From the NCBI RefSeq assembly GCF_002742285.1, contig NZ_MDGM01000012.1, forward strand, positions 496,001-560,000: 64,000 bases of DNA, in the 5' to 3' direction. The DNA comes from Paramylibacter kogurei. GTDB lineage: Bacteria; Pseudomonadota; Alphaproteobacteria; Rhodobacterales; Rhodobacteraceae. The translations under genes and the position numbers were made by a program. This document shows, piece after piece, positions 44,589 through 54,580 of the stretch (position 1 is the stretch's first letter; each line of letters begins with the position of its first letter). The notes beneath the pieces were generated by a model, which had not been told where the DNA came from, searched no databases, and saw nothing but the letters and a program-made list of their open reading frames with translations.

Positions 44589-45914
44589 ATGCAATTGAAT
44601 AAATGCTTGATAAGTGTGGTTACTCTGGCTGTCTTGATCTCCGGGTGTTCTCGTAAAGAGGAAATTCTTCAAGGTGAGCGTTTGGATTTGCGCGCATCAA
44701 AGGGAGAAACCGCTGGCGTTACCGATGAAACTGCATTGAATGCTGCGAATGGGCAGGCCATTTCATTGCCCGCTATGCGATCAAACGCAAGTTGGACCCA
44801 CCGCAATGGGACAACGGCCCATGCAATCTCCCATCCTGCGTTATCAACCACACCAACATTGCGCTGGTCGCGCGATATTGGCACCGGAACCACGGCACGT
44901 TTGCGTGTATCCAGCGATCCGGTGGTTGCAGATGGGCGCGTGTTTACATTGGATGCAGATGGGCGCTTGTCAGCGTTTTCCACATCAGGTGGGGCCGTTT
45001 GGTCCGTTGATATTTCCGCACCAACAGATACCAAAGATTCCATTTCTGGTGGTGGTTTGGCATATGGTGACGGCATATTGGTTGCCACCACCGGATATGG
45101 GGAAGTTTATGCAATGGACCCTGCCACAGGCACCAAACGCTGGAGCCACCGCGTGCACGCATCGGTTTCAAGCGCACCATTGGTGACAAATGGTAAGGCG
45201 ATTTTAATCGCAGGCAATAACAAGGCGGTGGCGTTGGAATTGTCCAACGGGCGTATCGCATGGGAAAAAGATACCGCACAATCAGGTGCTGGTGTGATCG
45301 GCACAGGCAGCCCTGCCGCCGCTGGCAAAATCACATATCTCCCATTCGCGACGGGAGAAATTTCCGCCAACCTGATGGACAGCGGATTGCAATTGTGGAC
45401 ACAGGTTGTGTCTGGTTATCGTTTGGGCAGTGCGCGTGGATTTGTGGATGCGTTTTCAGGTGAACCAGTTGTTTCAGGCGATGTCGTTTATGCGGGCAAA
45501 CAATCAGGGCGTTTAACCGCATTAAATCGACGCACGGGTGAGCGTCTTTGGACGATCAAAGAGGGTGCGCTTGGCCCCGTTTGGCCCGTTGGCAATTCAT
45601 TGTTCGTTGTTACGGATGAAAACAAACTGAAACGATTGAATGCATCGGATGGTTCTGTGATCTGGTCACAAGATTTGCCGCAATATAAAAACGCCAAACG
45701 CAAACGCGGCGCATATGCACATTATGGCCCAGTTGTTGCGGGTGGTCGTGTGATTGTTGCCGGCAGCGATGGTCAATTGCGAAGCTTTGATCCCACAAAC
45801 GGTAATTTGGTTGCCAGCACATCCATCCCAAGTGGGGCCGCATCACAACCCGCAATCGCGGGTGGCGTGTTGTATATTCTATCGAACAAAGGCCAATTGC
45901 ACGCTTTCCAATAG
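44589..45914 (+). CDS. bamB: Outer membrane assembly lipoprotein BamB (PQQ-like beta-propeller)
   Basis: A component of the BAM complex that inserts beta-barrel proteins. The 441-residue protein has a lipoprotein signal (LISGC, Cys20). Repeated propeller blades are visible as YAMDPATGTKRWSH, ALELSNGRIAWE, TALNRRTGERLW, LNASDGSVIWSQ and SFDPTNGNLVAS. ATG 44589 gives a clean signal peptide; a GTG at 44565 is also in frame. It is flanked by yfgM-like and der genes, the usual arrangement. Confidence 0.93.
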   Translation: MQLNKCLISVVTLAVLISGCSRKEEILQGERLDLRASKGETAGVTDETALNAANGQAISLPAMRSNASWTHRNGTTAHAISHPALSTTPTLRWSRDIGTGTTARLRVSSDPVVADGRVFTLDADGRLSAFSTSGGAVWSVDISAPTDTKDSISGGGLAYGDGILVATTGYGEVYAMDPATGTKRWSHRVHASVSSAPLVTNGKAILIAGNNKAVALELSNGRIAWEKDTAQSGAGVIGTGSPAAAGKITYLPFATGEISANLMDSGLQLWTQVVSGYRLGSARGFVDAFSGEPVVSGDVVYAGKQSGRLTALNRRTGERLWTIKEGALGPVWPVGNSLFVVTDENKLKRLNASDGSVIWSQDLPQYKNAKRKRGAYAHYGPVVAGGRVIVAGSDGQLRSFDPTNGNLVASTSIPSGAASQPAIAGGVLYILSNKGQLHAFQ

Positions 45915-45915
45915 G

Positions 45916-45945
45916 TTCAATAAACTGTATGGGGCGTGCTACACT
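45916..45945 (+). promoter_or_regulatory. Candidate promoter of der
   Basis: TTCAAT (45916-45921) and TACACT (45940-45945) with an 18-base spacer in the 49-base gap before der. Weak -35; der may also be read from the upstream operon. Confidence 0.25.
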
Positions 45946-45963
45946 TAACACACAGGCAATATC

Positions 45964-47448
45964 ATGTCTTTTACACTTGCGATTGTTGGTCGCCCGAATG
46001 TTGGGAAATCAACGCTGTTTAACCGTTTGGTCGGGCGAAAGCTGGCGCTGGTTGATGATCAACCAGGGGTCACACGCGATTTGCGCGAAGGTGAAGCACG
46101 CCTTGGCCCCTTAAAATTTACCGTGGTTGATACCGCTGGTTTGGAAGAGGCAACAGACGAAAGCTTGCAAGGGCGCATGCGGATGCTGACCGAACGCGCG
46201 GTGGATATGGCCGATGTGTGTTTGTTCATGATTGATGGCCGTGCAGGTGTTTTACCCGCCGATCGCGTTTTCGCAGAAATTTTGCGCAAGAAAAACGCAC
46301 GCGTAATTTTGGGTGTGAACAAGGCCGAAGGCCGCGCAGGTGAAGTCGGATTTTTCGATGCCTATTCACTCGGGCTTGGCGAACCGTTGCAATTATCCGC
46401 GGAACACGGCGAGGGCATGATTGATTTGCAAACGGTTTTGATGCCGATTGCGGATGAATTCAAAGATCGTGCATTTGAACCGGAAACGGATATCGTTCTG
46501 GACGAAGATGACGAAGGCGAGGAAATCACATTTTCCGAAAAACGCCCGTTGCAAATTTCCGTTGTGGGCCGACCAAATGCCGGTAAATCTACACTGATCA
46601 ACCAAATTCTGGGTCATGATCGTTTGCTCACAGGGCCAGAGGCAGGGATCACACGCGATTCAATATCCGTAAATCACAACTGGGGCGGTGTGCCGTTTCG
46701 GATTTGGGATACGGCGGGTATGCGCAAAAAAGCCAAGGTTCAAGAAAAGCTGGAAAAGCTTTCTGTGTCCGATGGCCTGCGCGCAGTAAAATTTTCCGAA
46801 GTGGTGGTTGTTCTGCTTGATGCGGCAATTCCGTTTGAACAACAAGATTTGCGCATCGCCGATTTGGCCGAACGTGAAGGCCGCGCCGTGGTCGTGGCGG
46901 TAAATAAGTGGGATGTGGAAACGGATAAACAAGCCAAACTGAAAGATTTGCGTGAAAAATTCGAACGCTTGTTGCCCCAGTTGCGCGGCGCACCAATGGT
47001 GACAATTTCGGGCAAAACAGGACGTGGGCTTGATCGATTGCACGAGGCGATTTTGTCGGTGCACAAGGTTTGGAACAAACGTATTTCCACATCAAACCTC
47101 AATCGTTGGCTGATGGGCATGACCGAAAGCCATCCACCACCCGCACCGGGTGGGCGGCGTATTCGTCTGCGCTACATGACCCAAGTGAAATCGCGCCCGC
47201 CAAGTTTTGTGATCATGTGTTCGCATCCTGATTTGCTACCAACCAGTTATTCGCGCTACCTTATCAATGGTTTGCGCGTTGACATGGGCATGCCGGGCAC
47301 GCCGATCCGCATTTTCATGCGCTCGCAAGCGGATAAAAACCCCTATGCAGAGAAAAAAGAAAAACGCGTGACCAAGTTGAACAAACACATTGAAGGAAAA
47401 TTCCAAAAAGATGTGGGCCGCGGAACCAAGCCGAAATCCAAAAAGTGA
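45964..47448 (+). CDS. der: Ribosome biogenesis GTPase Der (EngA)
   Basis: A tandem GTPase needed for 50S subunit assembly. The 494-residue protein has two G domains. The first has [12 protein letters not shown] (about residues 8-19), DTAGLEEA and NKAEG. The second has [12 protein letters not shown] (about 204-215), DTAGMRKK and NKWD. A KH-like C-terminal domain (about 380-465) follows, and the protein ends in a Lys-rich tail. Its stop abuts the stop of the convergent sulfatase gene. Confidence 0.97.
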   Translation: MSFTLAIVGRPNVGKSTLFNRLVGRKLALVDDQPGVTRDLREGEARLGPLKFTVVDTAGLEEATDESLQGRMRMLTERAVDMADVCLFMIDGRAGVLPADRVFAEILRKKNARVILGVNKAEGRAGEVGFFDAYSLGLGEPLQLSAEHGEGMIDLQTVLMPIADEFKDRAFEPETDIVLDEDDEGEEITFSEKRPLQISVVGRPNAGKSTLINQILGHDRLLTGPEAGITRDSISVNHNWGGVPFRIWDTAGMRKKAKVQEKLEKLSVSDGLRAVKFSEVVVVLLDAAIPFEQQDLRIADLAEREGRAVVVAVNKWDVETDKQAKLKDLREKFERLLPQLRGAPMVTISGKTGRGLDRLHEAILSVHKVWNKRISTSNLNRWLMGMTESHPPPAPGGRRIRLRYMTQVKSRPPSFVIMCSHPDLLPTSYSRYLINGLRVDMGMPGTPIRIFMRSQADKNPYAEKKEKRVTKLNKHIEGKFQKDVGRGTKPKSKK

Positions 47449-48807
47449 TCAGGACTTAACCGTAATTGGTGGCGCCATCTGGGCTGGGATACAATCCAGA
47501 TGGGCTGCGATTATTTCATCCAGTGATGGATCATCGCAACGGTTGCAATGCTCAAACGGATCGATCCGATGATCGTAAAATTCATGCCCGCCATCCCAAT
47601 ACAGGATATGGCGATAATCACTTGTGCGTACGGAAATCGCATGTTTGCATTTTTCGGTATCCAAATTTTTGCCCCAGATTGAAACCGCATGCCCGCGCAG
47701 CGTTTCATTTGGATTGGTGAAAAGGGGCGATAGGTTTTGGCCAGAAAATTGATCGGGTTGTGGCAGGTTGCATTGCGCAAACAAGGTTGGTGCGATGTCG
47801 ATTAATGAAACAGGTTCTTGTGTTTGTCCAACATCAACACCTGCACCTGCAAATATTAAGGGTACGCGCAATGCGCGTTCCCAGAGCGAAAATTTACGAA
47901 ACGTAAGCTTTTCACCCAATTGCCAACCGTGATCTGACCACAAAACAACCAGTGTGTTATCCCAAAGCGCAAGTTCATCCATACGATCCAATACGCGCCC
48001 CAAAAGGGCATCAGCATAAGCAATGGATGCCAGATAAGCGCGAATAAAATCTTTGTATTCGCCCATATCGTGTAATGCACGCCCCAGATTTGCATTGCGA
48101 TTGGCAATGAAACGACCCGCCTTTGGCAATTCCGCTTGCGGGGACAGGTTATCAGGGTCAAATTGGTTCGCGCCCAATCCCGGGGGATCGGCGATATCGC
48201 CATCAAACATGTCAAAATACCGTTGCGGTACAATAAATGGCAAATGTGGACGATAAAGCCCAAGCGCCCAAAATTGACCGGTTGAATCGCGGTTCATCCG
48301 CTCACAGATCCAATCGGTGTTATGCTCGTCGTTGAGCGTTTCATCGTTCGGGCAGGGGCCAAAATCAGACAGATGGCCAATGTCACCATTTTTCAGAACC
48401 TTGCTGATCGGTGCGAATTTATTCTGGTCCAACAGGTTATAATCGGTCCAGTCATGGGCATCGTGATGCGCCGCAGTTTGGTGAAAAACCTTGCCCGCGC
48501 CAAAGGTTTCAAATCCCGCATCGCGCATCCGTCCAACCAATGATTTGCGCGCACCTGTTGGATATACATCATGCCATTTATGCGCGTTCGCATATATCCC
48601 TGTTTCCCACGGATTTTGACCAAACAATGTGGCCGTGCGCGATGGCGAACAGGCAGGCACGGGCGCATAGGCGTTTTCAAACAACATCCCACGTTTGGCC
48701 AATCGTGTGATATTGGGCGTGATCGTTTGGGGATGCCCGCCAAGGGGTTCAACCCAATCGTTCAAATCCTCGATCGACAAAAATAAGATATTTTTCGCAG
48801 CAGTCAT
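47449..48807 (-). CDS. Sulfatase, cysteine type (iduronate-2-sulfatase-like)
   Basis: The 452-residue protein belongs to the alkaline phosphatase-like sulfatase family. The motif CSPSRTATLFG (about residues 53-63) contains the Cys expected to be converted to formylglycine, and LSIEDLNDWVEPLGGHP provides N-terminal Asp metal ligands. WSDHGWQLGEK completes the metal site. No signal peptide is seen, so it is probably cytoplasmic. The start at 48807 avoids overlap with the SDR gene. The substrate is unknown, and no formylglycine-generating enzyme gene is in the window. Confidence 0.9.
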   Translation of the reverse strand: MTAAKNILFLSIEDLNDWVEPLGGHPQTITPNITRLAKRGMLFENAYAPVPACSPSRTATLFGQNPWETGIYANAHKWHDVYPTGARKSLVGRMRDAGFETFGAGKVFHQTAAHHDAHDWTDYNLLDQNKFAPISKVLKNGDIGHLSDFGPCPNDETLNDEHNTDWICERMNRDSTGQFWALGLYRPHLPFIVPQRYFDMFDGDIADPPGLGANQFDPDNLSPQAELPKAGRFIANRNANLGRALHDMGEYKDFIRAYLASIAYADALLGRVLDRMDELALWDNTLVVLWSDHGWQLGEKLTFRKFSLWERALRVPLIFAGAGVDVGQTQEPVSLIDIAPTLFAQCNLPQPDQFSGQNLSPLFTNPNETLRGHAVSIWGKNLDTEKCKHAISVRTSDYRHILYWDGGHEFYDHRIDPFEHCNRCDDPSLDEIIAAHLDCIPAQMAPPITVKS

Positions 48808-48826
48808 TTCGCCACTGTCGCAGGTT

Positions 48827-49480
48827 TTACAGGCTTTGCAACAGACGGGTTGCCTCGACACTGGGGTGTGTCAGCGCATCGCGATCTTCGCCGGGATGAA
48901 ACCGTGCACGCGTTGCCGTTGGCATTGGGGCAGGGGTGAATGTATGCACATTTACCTTGCTGTTTTCTGTTTCCAATGCCCAGCTATTAAACAATGCATT
49001 TTGCGCCGCTTTGGCCGCGCCGTAGTTGCCGTAAAACTTACCCCCGACAACGGGATCATCAAAATGCACTGCGGTGCCTGATTTCATTTGCAGCAATGGT
49101 TCGACATTGGCAATTAATCGCCCCGTTGCTGTGACATTCACGGCAATGCTTTTGGCCCAATCTTTGTCACCAATATGAGGAACAGGCGCGAGTGGTGTGG
49201 CGTGAATGGCCGCATGTATCCAATAATCCAAGCCTGACCAACGTTCATAGATAGAAAGGCAAAGACGCTGCAACGCGCCTTCATCTGTGATATCAAGCGG
49301 GGCCAATGTGGCGCTACCACCTTTGGATTGAATGCGATCATCCAATTCTTCCAGTGCGCCAGATGTGCGTGCGACGGCGATCACATGTGCACCTTGCGTG
49401 GCCATTTGTTCGGCAACTGCCGCACCCAATCCACGCGACGCACCTGTGATCAGCGCAATTTTACCAGAAAATTTTGTCAT
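48827..49480 (-). CDS. Short-chain dehydrogenase/reductase
   Basis: The 217-residue Rossmann-fold protein has the classical TGASRGLGAAVAE motif (residues 12-24) and a YGNYGAAKAA catalytic segment (about 156-165) with Tyr and Lys in place. The NNAG motif is replaced by HAAIHATPL. Its stop is 20 bases upstream of the sulfatase start and its ATG overlaps the purF stop by one base, so it is probably translated from the cvpA-purF operon. The substrate is unknown. Confidence 0.9.
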   Translation of the reverse strand: MTKFSGKIALITGASRGLGAAVAEQMATQGAHVIAVARTSGALEELDDRIQSKGGSATLAPLDITDEGALQRLCLSIYERWSGLDYWIHAAIHATPLAPVPHIGDKDWAKSIAVNVTATGRLIANVEPLLQMKSGTAVHFDDPVVGGKFYGNYGAAKAAQNALFNSWALETENSKVNVHTFTPAPMPTATRARFHPGEDRDALTHPSVEATRLLQSL

Positions 49481-50952
49481 TATTCGGCAGCCAGCTTGAA
49501 ACCTTTGGCGATTTGATCGCGCGGTTCAACAGGGTATTCACCTGTGAAACAAGCATCGCAATATTTTGGCGCGGCATTGTCGCGCCCCGATTTGATGCCT
49601 GTGGCGCGATACAGCCCGTCAATTGAAATGAATTTCAAGCTTTTGACATTTAAATGCTCGCGCATTTCTTCTGCTGTCATTGTCGCGGCCAACAATTTTT
49701 CGCGCTCTGGTGTATCCACACCATAAAAACATGGCCATGCTGTGGGTGGTGATGCAATCCGAAAATGCACCTCTGCAGCGCCTGCATCCAAAATCATTTC
49801 TTTGATTTTACGACTGGTTGTGCCGCGCACCACGCTATCATCTACCAAAATCACGCGTTTGCCTTCGATCAGGGCGCGGTTGACGTTCAACTTCAAACGC
49901 ACACCCATATTGCGGATTTGCTCTGAAGGTTCGATAAATGTGCGCCCCATATATGAATTGCGGATAATGCCCATGCCATATGGTATGCCGCTTTCGTGAC
50001 TGAATCCGATTGCAGCAGGTGTGCCGGAATCCGGTACGGGGCAAACCAAATCCGCCTCGACAGGGGCCTCGCGCGCCAGTTCAACACCGATCTGGCGGCG
50101 GGTTTCATATACGGATTGCCCACCCAAAATGCTGTCTGGGCGTGAAAAATACACATGCTCAAAAATACAAGGGCGCGGTTCGTTACGCTCAAATGGAAAG
50201 CTGCTTTCGATGCCCGCAGGGCCGATCACAACCATTTCACCCGGTTCGATTTCGCGCACAAATTCCGCGCCAATTATATCTAGCGCACATGTTTCAGAGC
50301 TAAGCGCGTAACCATCACCGATTTTGCCCAATACAAGCGGGCGTACACCGCGTGAATCACGCACACCGATCAATTTGGTGCGTGTCATGGCCACAACGGA
50401 AAACGCCCCTTCTACACGGGAAAGGGCGTCTTTGATGCGGTTGGTATGGTTTTTGTGCAATGAACGCGCCATCAAATGAATGATGCATTCGCTGTCGGAC
50501 GAGCTTTGGAAAATAGAGCCACGCTCGATCAATTCTTTGCGCAATGTATCGGCATTGGTCAGATTGCCATTATGCGCAATCGCACAGCCACCCATTGAAA
50601 ATTCGCCGAAAAACGGTTGCACATCGCGAATGGCGGTGTTGCCCTTGTTGCCAGCGGTGGAATAACGCACATGCCCAATTGCGTTTTCACCGGGCAGGGT
50701 TTCCATCAAGGATTTTTTGGTGAAATGATCACGTACATATCCAAATCTGCGTGCCGAGTTGAACCCGTTTTCCGCATCATAGGCAACGATGCCGCCGGCC
50801 TCTTGCCCGCGATGTTGTAGTGCGTGCAATCCAAGCGCCACAAAATTCGCCGCATCTGTTACGCCGATCACGCCGAAAACGCCGCATTCTTCTTTTAATT
50901 TGTTGTGATCAAATGGATGAGCAAGGAAAGGCTTTGTATCGCTTAAGCGCAT
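49480..50952 (-). CDS. purF: Amidophosphoribosyltransferase
   Basis: First committed step of purine synthesis: it transfers ammonia from glutamine to PRPP. The 490-residue protein has a 22-residue propeptide ending in KEE before the catalytic Cys23 of ECGVFGVIG. The class II glutaminase domain has GHVRYSTAGN, and the phosphoribosyltransferase domain has the PRPP loop VILVDDSVVRGTTS. A conserved C-terminal cysteine pair region (KYCDACFTGEYP) may bind an iron-sulfur cluster. cvpA lies upstream, as in E. coli. Confidence 0.97.
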   Translation of the reverse strand: MRLSDTKPFLAHPFDHNKLKEECGVFGVIGVTDAANFVALGLHALQHRGQEAGGIVAYDAENGFNSARRFGYVRDHFTKKSLMETLPGENAIGHVRYSTAGNKGNTAIRDVQPFFGEFSMGGCAIAHNGNLTNADTLRKELIERGSIFQSSSDSECIIHLMARSLHKNHTNRIKDALSRVEGAFSVVAMTRTKLIGVRDSRGVRPLVLGKIGDGYALSSETCALDIIGAEFVREIEPGEMVVIGPAGIESSFPFERNEPRPCIFEHVYFSRPDSILGGQSVYETRRQIGVELAREAPVEADLVCPVPDSGTPAAIGFSHESGIPYGMGIIRNSYMGRTFIEPSEQIRNMGVRLKLNVNRALIEGKRVILVDDSVVRGTTSRKIKEMILDAGAAEVHFRIASPPTAWPCFYGVDTPEREKLLAATMTAEEMREHLNVKSLKFISIDGLYRATGIKSGRDNAAPKYCDACFTGEYPVEPRDQIAKGFKLAAE

Positions 50953-51060
50953 GGTGGGGTTCCGACTCGTGCAGCTGTTTTGGTCAACCTGTTTATAGGG
51001 GTTGGCCGAACAAGTGTCACGCGCCGATACGCAAGGTTTATTACAATTTTATGTCACCAA

Positions 51061-51090
51061 ACAAAAAACGGCGCAGATATCTGCGCCGTT
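51061..51090 (-). terminator. Intrinsic terminator of cvpA
   Basis: A 22-base perfect palindrome (ACGGCGCAGAT and its complement, 51068-51089) is followed on the minus strand by TTTTTT, 22 bases after the cvpA stop. It separates cvpA from purF. Confidence 0.85.
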
Positions 51091-51111
51091 CCATCCGATT
51101 TTCGCGTTGGC

Positions 51112-51711
51112 TTAATTGCCAGTGCTTGGTGTTTCTGCGTTTGGCGTTGTGCCACCGTTACAGCTGGTGGTGAGTTCGGCGTATTTCGCCATCAACCAGT
51201 TTGTTGATTCTTCGGTTGGCAATGCTTCTTGGGCTTGTGCCTGTGTACCGGCCAGCAATTCTTTGGTCTTGCTTTGCTCAACCATGTCGATGCCTTCGTC
51301 ACCTGGGATGATGAATTGATACAAGATCAATGCAACAAGGATCAAAACGATGCCGCGTGCGATGCCGAATAGAAAACCCAACCCTTGGTCAAAACCGCTG
51401 AGCGCGGAACGCTGTACAGCACCTGCGAAGAGAGGGGTAAAGATCGCAACGATAATCAGTGTCAGCGCAAACACAGCCGTGAATGCAACGATCATTGACA
51501 ATTCGCATGATGACGACAGAAAATTGGATAAAACAGGAACCTCGGCCACCAATGGTTCAACCTGTGGCGCAAAGATGAATGCAACGATTGCCGCAATAAC
51601 CCAACCCGCAATTGATAGAATTTCGCGAACGAACCCGCGAGAGTAGGCCAGAATTGCCGACAACAATAAAACAATTGCCGCGCCCCCATCTACGATTGTG
51701 AAACCTTCCAT
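51112..51711 (-). CDS. cvpA: CvpA family membrane protein
   Basis: The 199-residue product has about four membrane helices (near residues 9-26, 30-48, 63-87 and 101-125) with LAYSRGFVREILSIAGWV, the CvpA signature. A polar C-terminal tail ends in a Thr/Asn-rich segment. The family was named for colicin V production in E. coli and has been linked to envelope stress tolerance. It is 13 bases downstream of radA. Confidence 0.92.
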   Translation of the reverse strand: MEGFTIVDGGAAIVLLLSAILAYSRGFVREILSIAGWVIAAIVAFIFAPQVEPLVAEVPVLSNFLSSSCELSMIVAFTAVFALTLIIVAIFTPLFAGAVQRSALSGFDQGLGFLFGIARGIVLILVALILYQFIIPGDEGIDMVEQSKTKELLAGTQAQAQEALPTEESTNWLMAKYAELTTSCNGGTTPNAETPSTGN

Positions 51712-51724
51712 GATATTCCCCTTG

Positions 51725-53098
51725 TTATTGCTCTATCGTGCCGAAACAATTTTCGACGAACTGTGCAATATCCTCTATCTTTTGTACATTCATGCCCGAT
51801 TCGGACGCAAGTTTCATCCTAGAAGGTGCATATGCGTTCGAAAATCCTAACTTTGTTGCTTCTTTAAGTCGGTTTTCAGCCTGTGAAATGGGGCGAAGCG
51901 CACCAGAGAGGCTAATTTCGCCAAAAACGACAGTATCCTTGGGTAACGCTCTATCTTGACGCGCAGAGATGAGCGCCGCCGCAACGGCAAGGTCTGCAGC
52001 AGGTTCAGAAATGCGCAAACCCCCTGCGATATTTAAATAAACGTCCAAGCCAGCAAAGCTTATCCCACACCGTGATTCCAGCACCGCAAGGATCATTGAT
52101 AACCGCGCAGAATCCCAGCCAACAACCGCACGGCGCGGGGTGGCGAGCGATGACTGCGCAACCAAAGCTTGGATTTCCACGAGCAATGGGCGCGAACCCT
52201 CGATCCCTGCAAAAACGATGGAACCAGCGGCGGGATTATCCCGTTCGCCCAAAAATAGTGCCGATGGGTTTGTGACCTGTTGCAATCCCATGCCTGTCAT
52301 TTCAAACACGCCAATTTCATCGGCGGGGCCATAACGGTTTTTTACGGCGCGCAAAATGCGAAACTGATGCCCGCGCTCGCCTTCGAAATACAAAACCGTA
52401 TCGACCATATGTTCAACAACGCGTGGGCCAGCGATCTGACCCTCTTTGGTGACATGGCCAACAAGGATCACGGAAACACCACGGCGTTTGGCAAATGTCG
52501 TAAGCTCATGCGCGGTTGCGCGGACTTGGGAAACCGACCCTGGGGCACTATCCACATGATCAGACCACATGGTTTGAATGGAATCGATGATGGCGATGTC
52601 GGGGCGTTCGTCTTCTAATGTTGTCAGAATATCGCGCAGGTTCGTTTCAGTGGCGAGCTTTACCGGTGCATCCGCCAATTCAAGACGCTGTGCACGCATG
52701 CGGATTTGGCTACTGGCTTCCTCACCTGAAATATAGATCGCCTTTTGTCCGTTACGCGCAAAACTAGCGGCGGCTTGTAACAACAACGTGGATTTACCAA
52801 TCCCAGGATCGCCACCAACCAATATTGCCGATGATGGCACCAAACCGCCACCCAAGACACGATCTAACTCTTGAATCCCAGACAGACCACGGGGCAGGGG
52901 CGCATCAACGGTTGATAAATCCCCGAGTGGAATTTTACGCCCCTTGTTCGCGCCCAGCGTTTTGCCCTTGGGGCCAGCGGCAAGGGGGGCCTCTTCTTGG
53001 ATGGAATTCCATTCGCCACAGGTTTCACAACGCCCCGCCCATTTTTTATGGGACGCGCCGCAATTGGAACATGTATATGCAAGGGTTGTTTTAGCCAT
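51725..53098 (-). CDS. radA: DNA repair protein RadA
   Basis: A DnaB-like branch-migration helicase in recombinational repair. The 457-residue protein has the N-terminal zinc finger (CSNCGASHKKWAGRCETCGEW), Walker A GGDPGIGKSTL (about residues 94-104), the RadA-specific KNRYG motif and a C-terminal Lon-protease-like domain. Its start is 40 bases downstream of the PqiA-like gene. Confidence 0.97.
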   Translation of the reverse strand: MAKTTLAYTCSNCGASHKKWAGRCETCGEWNSIQEEAPLAAGPKGKTLGANKGRKIPLGDLSTVDAPLPRGLSGIQELDRVLGGGLVPSSAILVGGDPGIGKSTLLLQAAASFARNGQKAIYISGEEASSQIRMRAQRLELADAPVKLATETNLRDILTTLEDERPDIAIIDSIQTMWSDHVDSAPGSVSQVRATAHELTTFAKRRGVSVILVGHVTKEGQIAGPRVVEHMVDTVLYFEGERGHQFRILRAVKNRYGPADEIGVFEMTGMGLQQVTNPSALFLGERDNPAAGSIVFAGIEGSRPLLVEIQALVAQSSLATPRRAVVGWDSARLSMILAVLESRCGISFAGLDVYLNIAGGLRISEPAADLAVAAALISARQDRALPKDTVVFGEISLSGALRPISQAENRLKEATKLGFSNAYAPSRMKLASESGMNVQKIEDIAQFVENCFGTIEQ

Positions 53099-53138
53099 GC
53101 GCGTTTCTAGCCCATGCGTATTTCATTGCGCAAGCATA

Positions 53139-53570
53139 TCATTTTGATTTTGCACCAAATAATGTGATTGCAAAGCTGGCCAGAACACATGCCGCAAATA
53201 GATATAACCCCCATGCGGTTTCAAGCCGCCCAACGCCAACGCCCTTGGCCACCACGATATAAATTGCGATCAAAAATATATCGGCCATGGCCAGTTTGCC
53301 CAATAATGCAAGCACGGGTTTAACGCTATCCTTTAGCAAATTAAATTGAATCAATGATGTTCCCACGACCTTCACCATTGGTGCGATCAGGGCAAAAAAT
53401 GTGACCATAAGTGCCAGAAAAACATCCTTATCCCATAATGCTTGTAACCCCGTGATGACGCTGATTTCATCCAGTTTAAAAAACGGCAATAACCCCGCGC
53501 GCAACAGGGGGGCAAACCACGCGACGGGAAACAGGATCAACAGGGCAAGGTTGGCAATTTTAAGCATCAT
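53139..53570 (-). CDS. Paraquat-inducible protein A family membrane protein
   Basis: The 143-residue product has four hydrophobic helices and the PqiA-like pattern LDEISVITGLQALWDKDVFLA and LGKLAMADIFLIAIYIVVAKG, in parts, matching one half of the canonical two-domain PqiA. In other bacteria PqiA acts with MCE proteins in lipid transport. Here MlaE and MlaF genes lie two genes upstream, so a functional link is plausible but inferred. Its ATG overlaps the glycosyltransferase stop by four bases. Confidence 0.82.
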   Translation of the reverse strand: MMLKIANLALLILFPVAWFAPLLRAGLLPFFKLDEISVITGLQALWDKDVFLALMVTFFALIAPMVKVVGTSLIQFNLLKDSVKPVLALLGKLAMADIFLIAIYIVVAKGVGVGRLETAWGLYLFAACVLASFAITLFGAKSK

Positions 53571-54580
53571 AATTTATCGTAAACTTCGGTTTGGAAATAT
53601 TGTGTTAAATCGGCGTGAAATGTCGCGGCTTGTTTAAATATATCATTCTTGTTGATCGCTTTTTCAACCAAACCAGCCAGTTTTTCAAATCGTGCGATGG
53701 CATCATCTTCGGCGGTTTTGATCGCGGGGATTTCGCGCATTTCTTGCGCGATCATGCGCCCGCGCTGATAGGCTTGGTTTTCAAACGGCAGTTCAACATC
53801 GTTCGCATCCATCAAATGAAACGCTGGTAATCCGATTTGGGGCAGCTTTTTATTTCCATGGGATGCATAGCCACGCAGCATTTTAACCATAAACTCTGCG
53901 CGAGATTTACAATGATAGTGGCGCAGTTGTGCGTATGAATAATCAAAGTCCGAAGCGACATTTGCAGATAGGTTTATATTTCGCCCATCCGGTGTAACCC
54001 ATCGCCAATTGTGATCCGTGGCGTTCAAGGGACGATGGACATTAAACCTGTTGGTCAGGGGCGGTTTAAACGCGGATTTAACTTGTTTAAACGCACGTAG
54101 ATTACCGTTATTTGAAATCTCTGCCGCGCGGGTGAAACGCTCGCAAACGGGGTGATGCGCAAAGGAGGTTTGCCCAGCGGACCCGAACATGCGCCACGCA
54201 AAACTGATGATGTCAGGATGTTCAACACGGGCCATCAGATCCGAAAACGTGTCATCAACGGATAATTCCAGATATTCATCAATATCAGCCAAGAACATGT
54301 AATCAGATTGCGCGACCTTATCCAACAACTGGCCCCAGCCATATGCACGACGTTGCGCGGGAAAATGTTGAATGTCCTTAGGGGCGTGTTCAGGATTGGT
54401 GTTATCGTAATAGTCAATAAAACCAGCGTCTTGCAATGCGGAGCAAAGGTTGTTTGAACCATCAACGCTATCATTTTGGAAAATCACAATGTGATCAAAA
54501 CCCAATGCGCGGTAATGGGCGACCCAGTCGATGATATATGGGGCTTCGTCTTTGATCGATGTGATCAAAGATGTGATCAC
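53567..54580 (-). CDS. Glycosyltransferase family 2-like protein
   Basis: The 337-residue protein starts with SLITSIKDEAPYIIDWVAHY and GFDHIVIFQNDSVDGSN, the pattern of the Glyco_tranf_2_4 / family 92-like group. The metal-nucleotide motif is FLADIDEYL (about residues 97-105), and a conserved C-terminal region with HYHCKSRAEFMVKM follows. The acceptor is unknown, possibly cell-surface glycan. It overlaps mlaF upstream and the PqiA-like gene downstream by four bases each, so all are co-translated. Confidence 0.87.
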   Translation of the reverse strand: MITSLITSIKDEAPYIIDWVAHYRALGFDHIVIFQNDSVDGSNNLCSALQDAGFIDYYDNTNPEHAPKDIQHFPAQRRAYGWGQLLDKVAQSDYMFLADIDEYLELSVDDTFSDLMARVEHPDIISFAWRMFGSAGQTSFAHHPVCERFTRAAEISNNGNLRAFKQVKSAFKPPLTNRFNVHRPLNATDHNWRWVTPDGRNINLSANVASDFDYSYAQLRHYHCKSRAEFMVKMLRGYASHGNKKLPQIGLPAFHLMDANDVELPFENQAYQRGRMIAQEMREIPAIKTAEDDAIARFEKLAGLVEKAINKNDIFKQAATFHADLTQYFQTEVYDKL

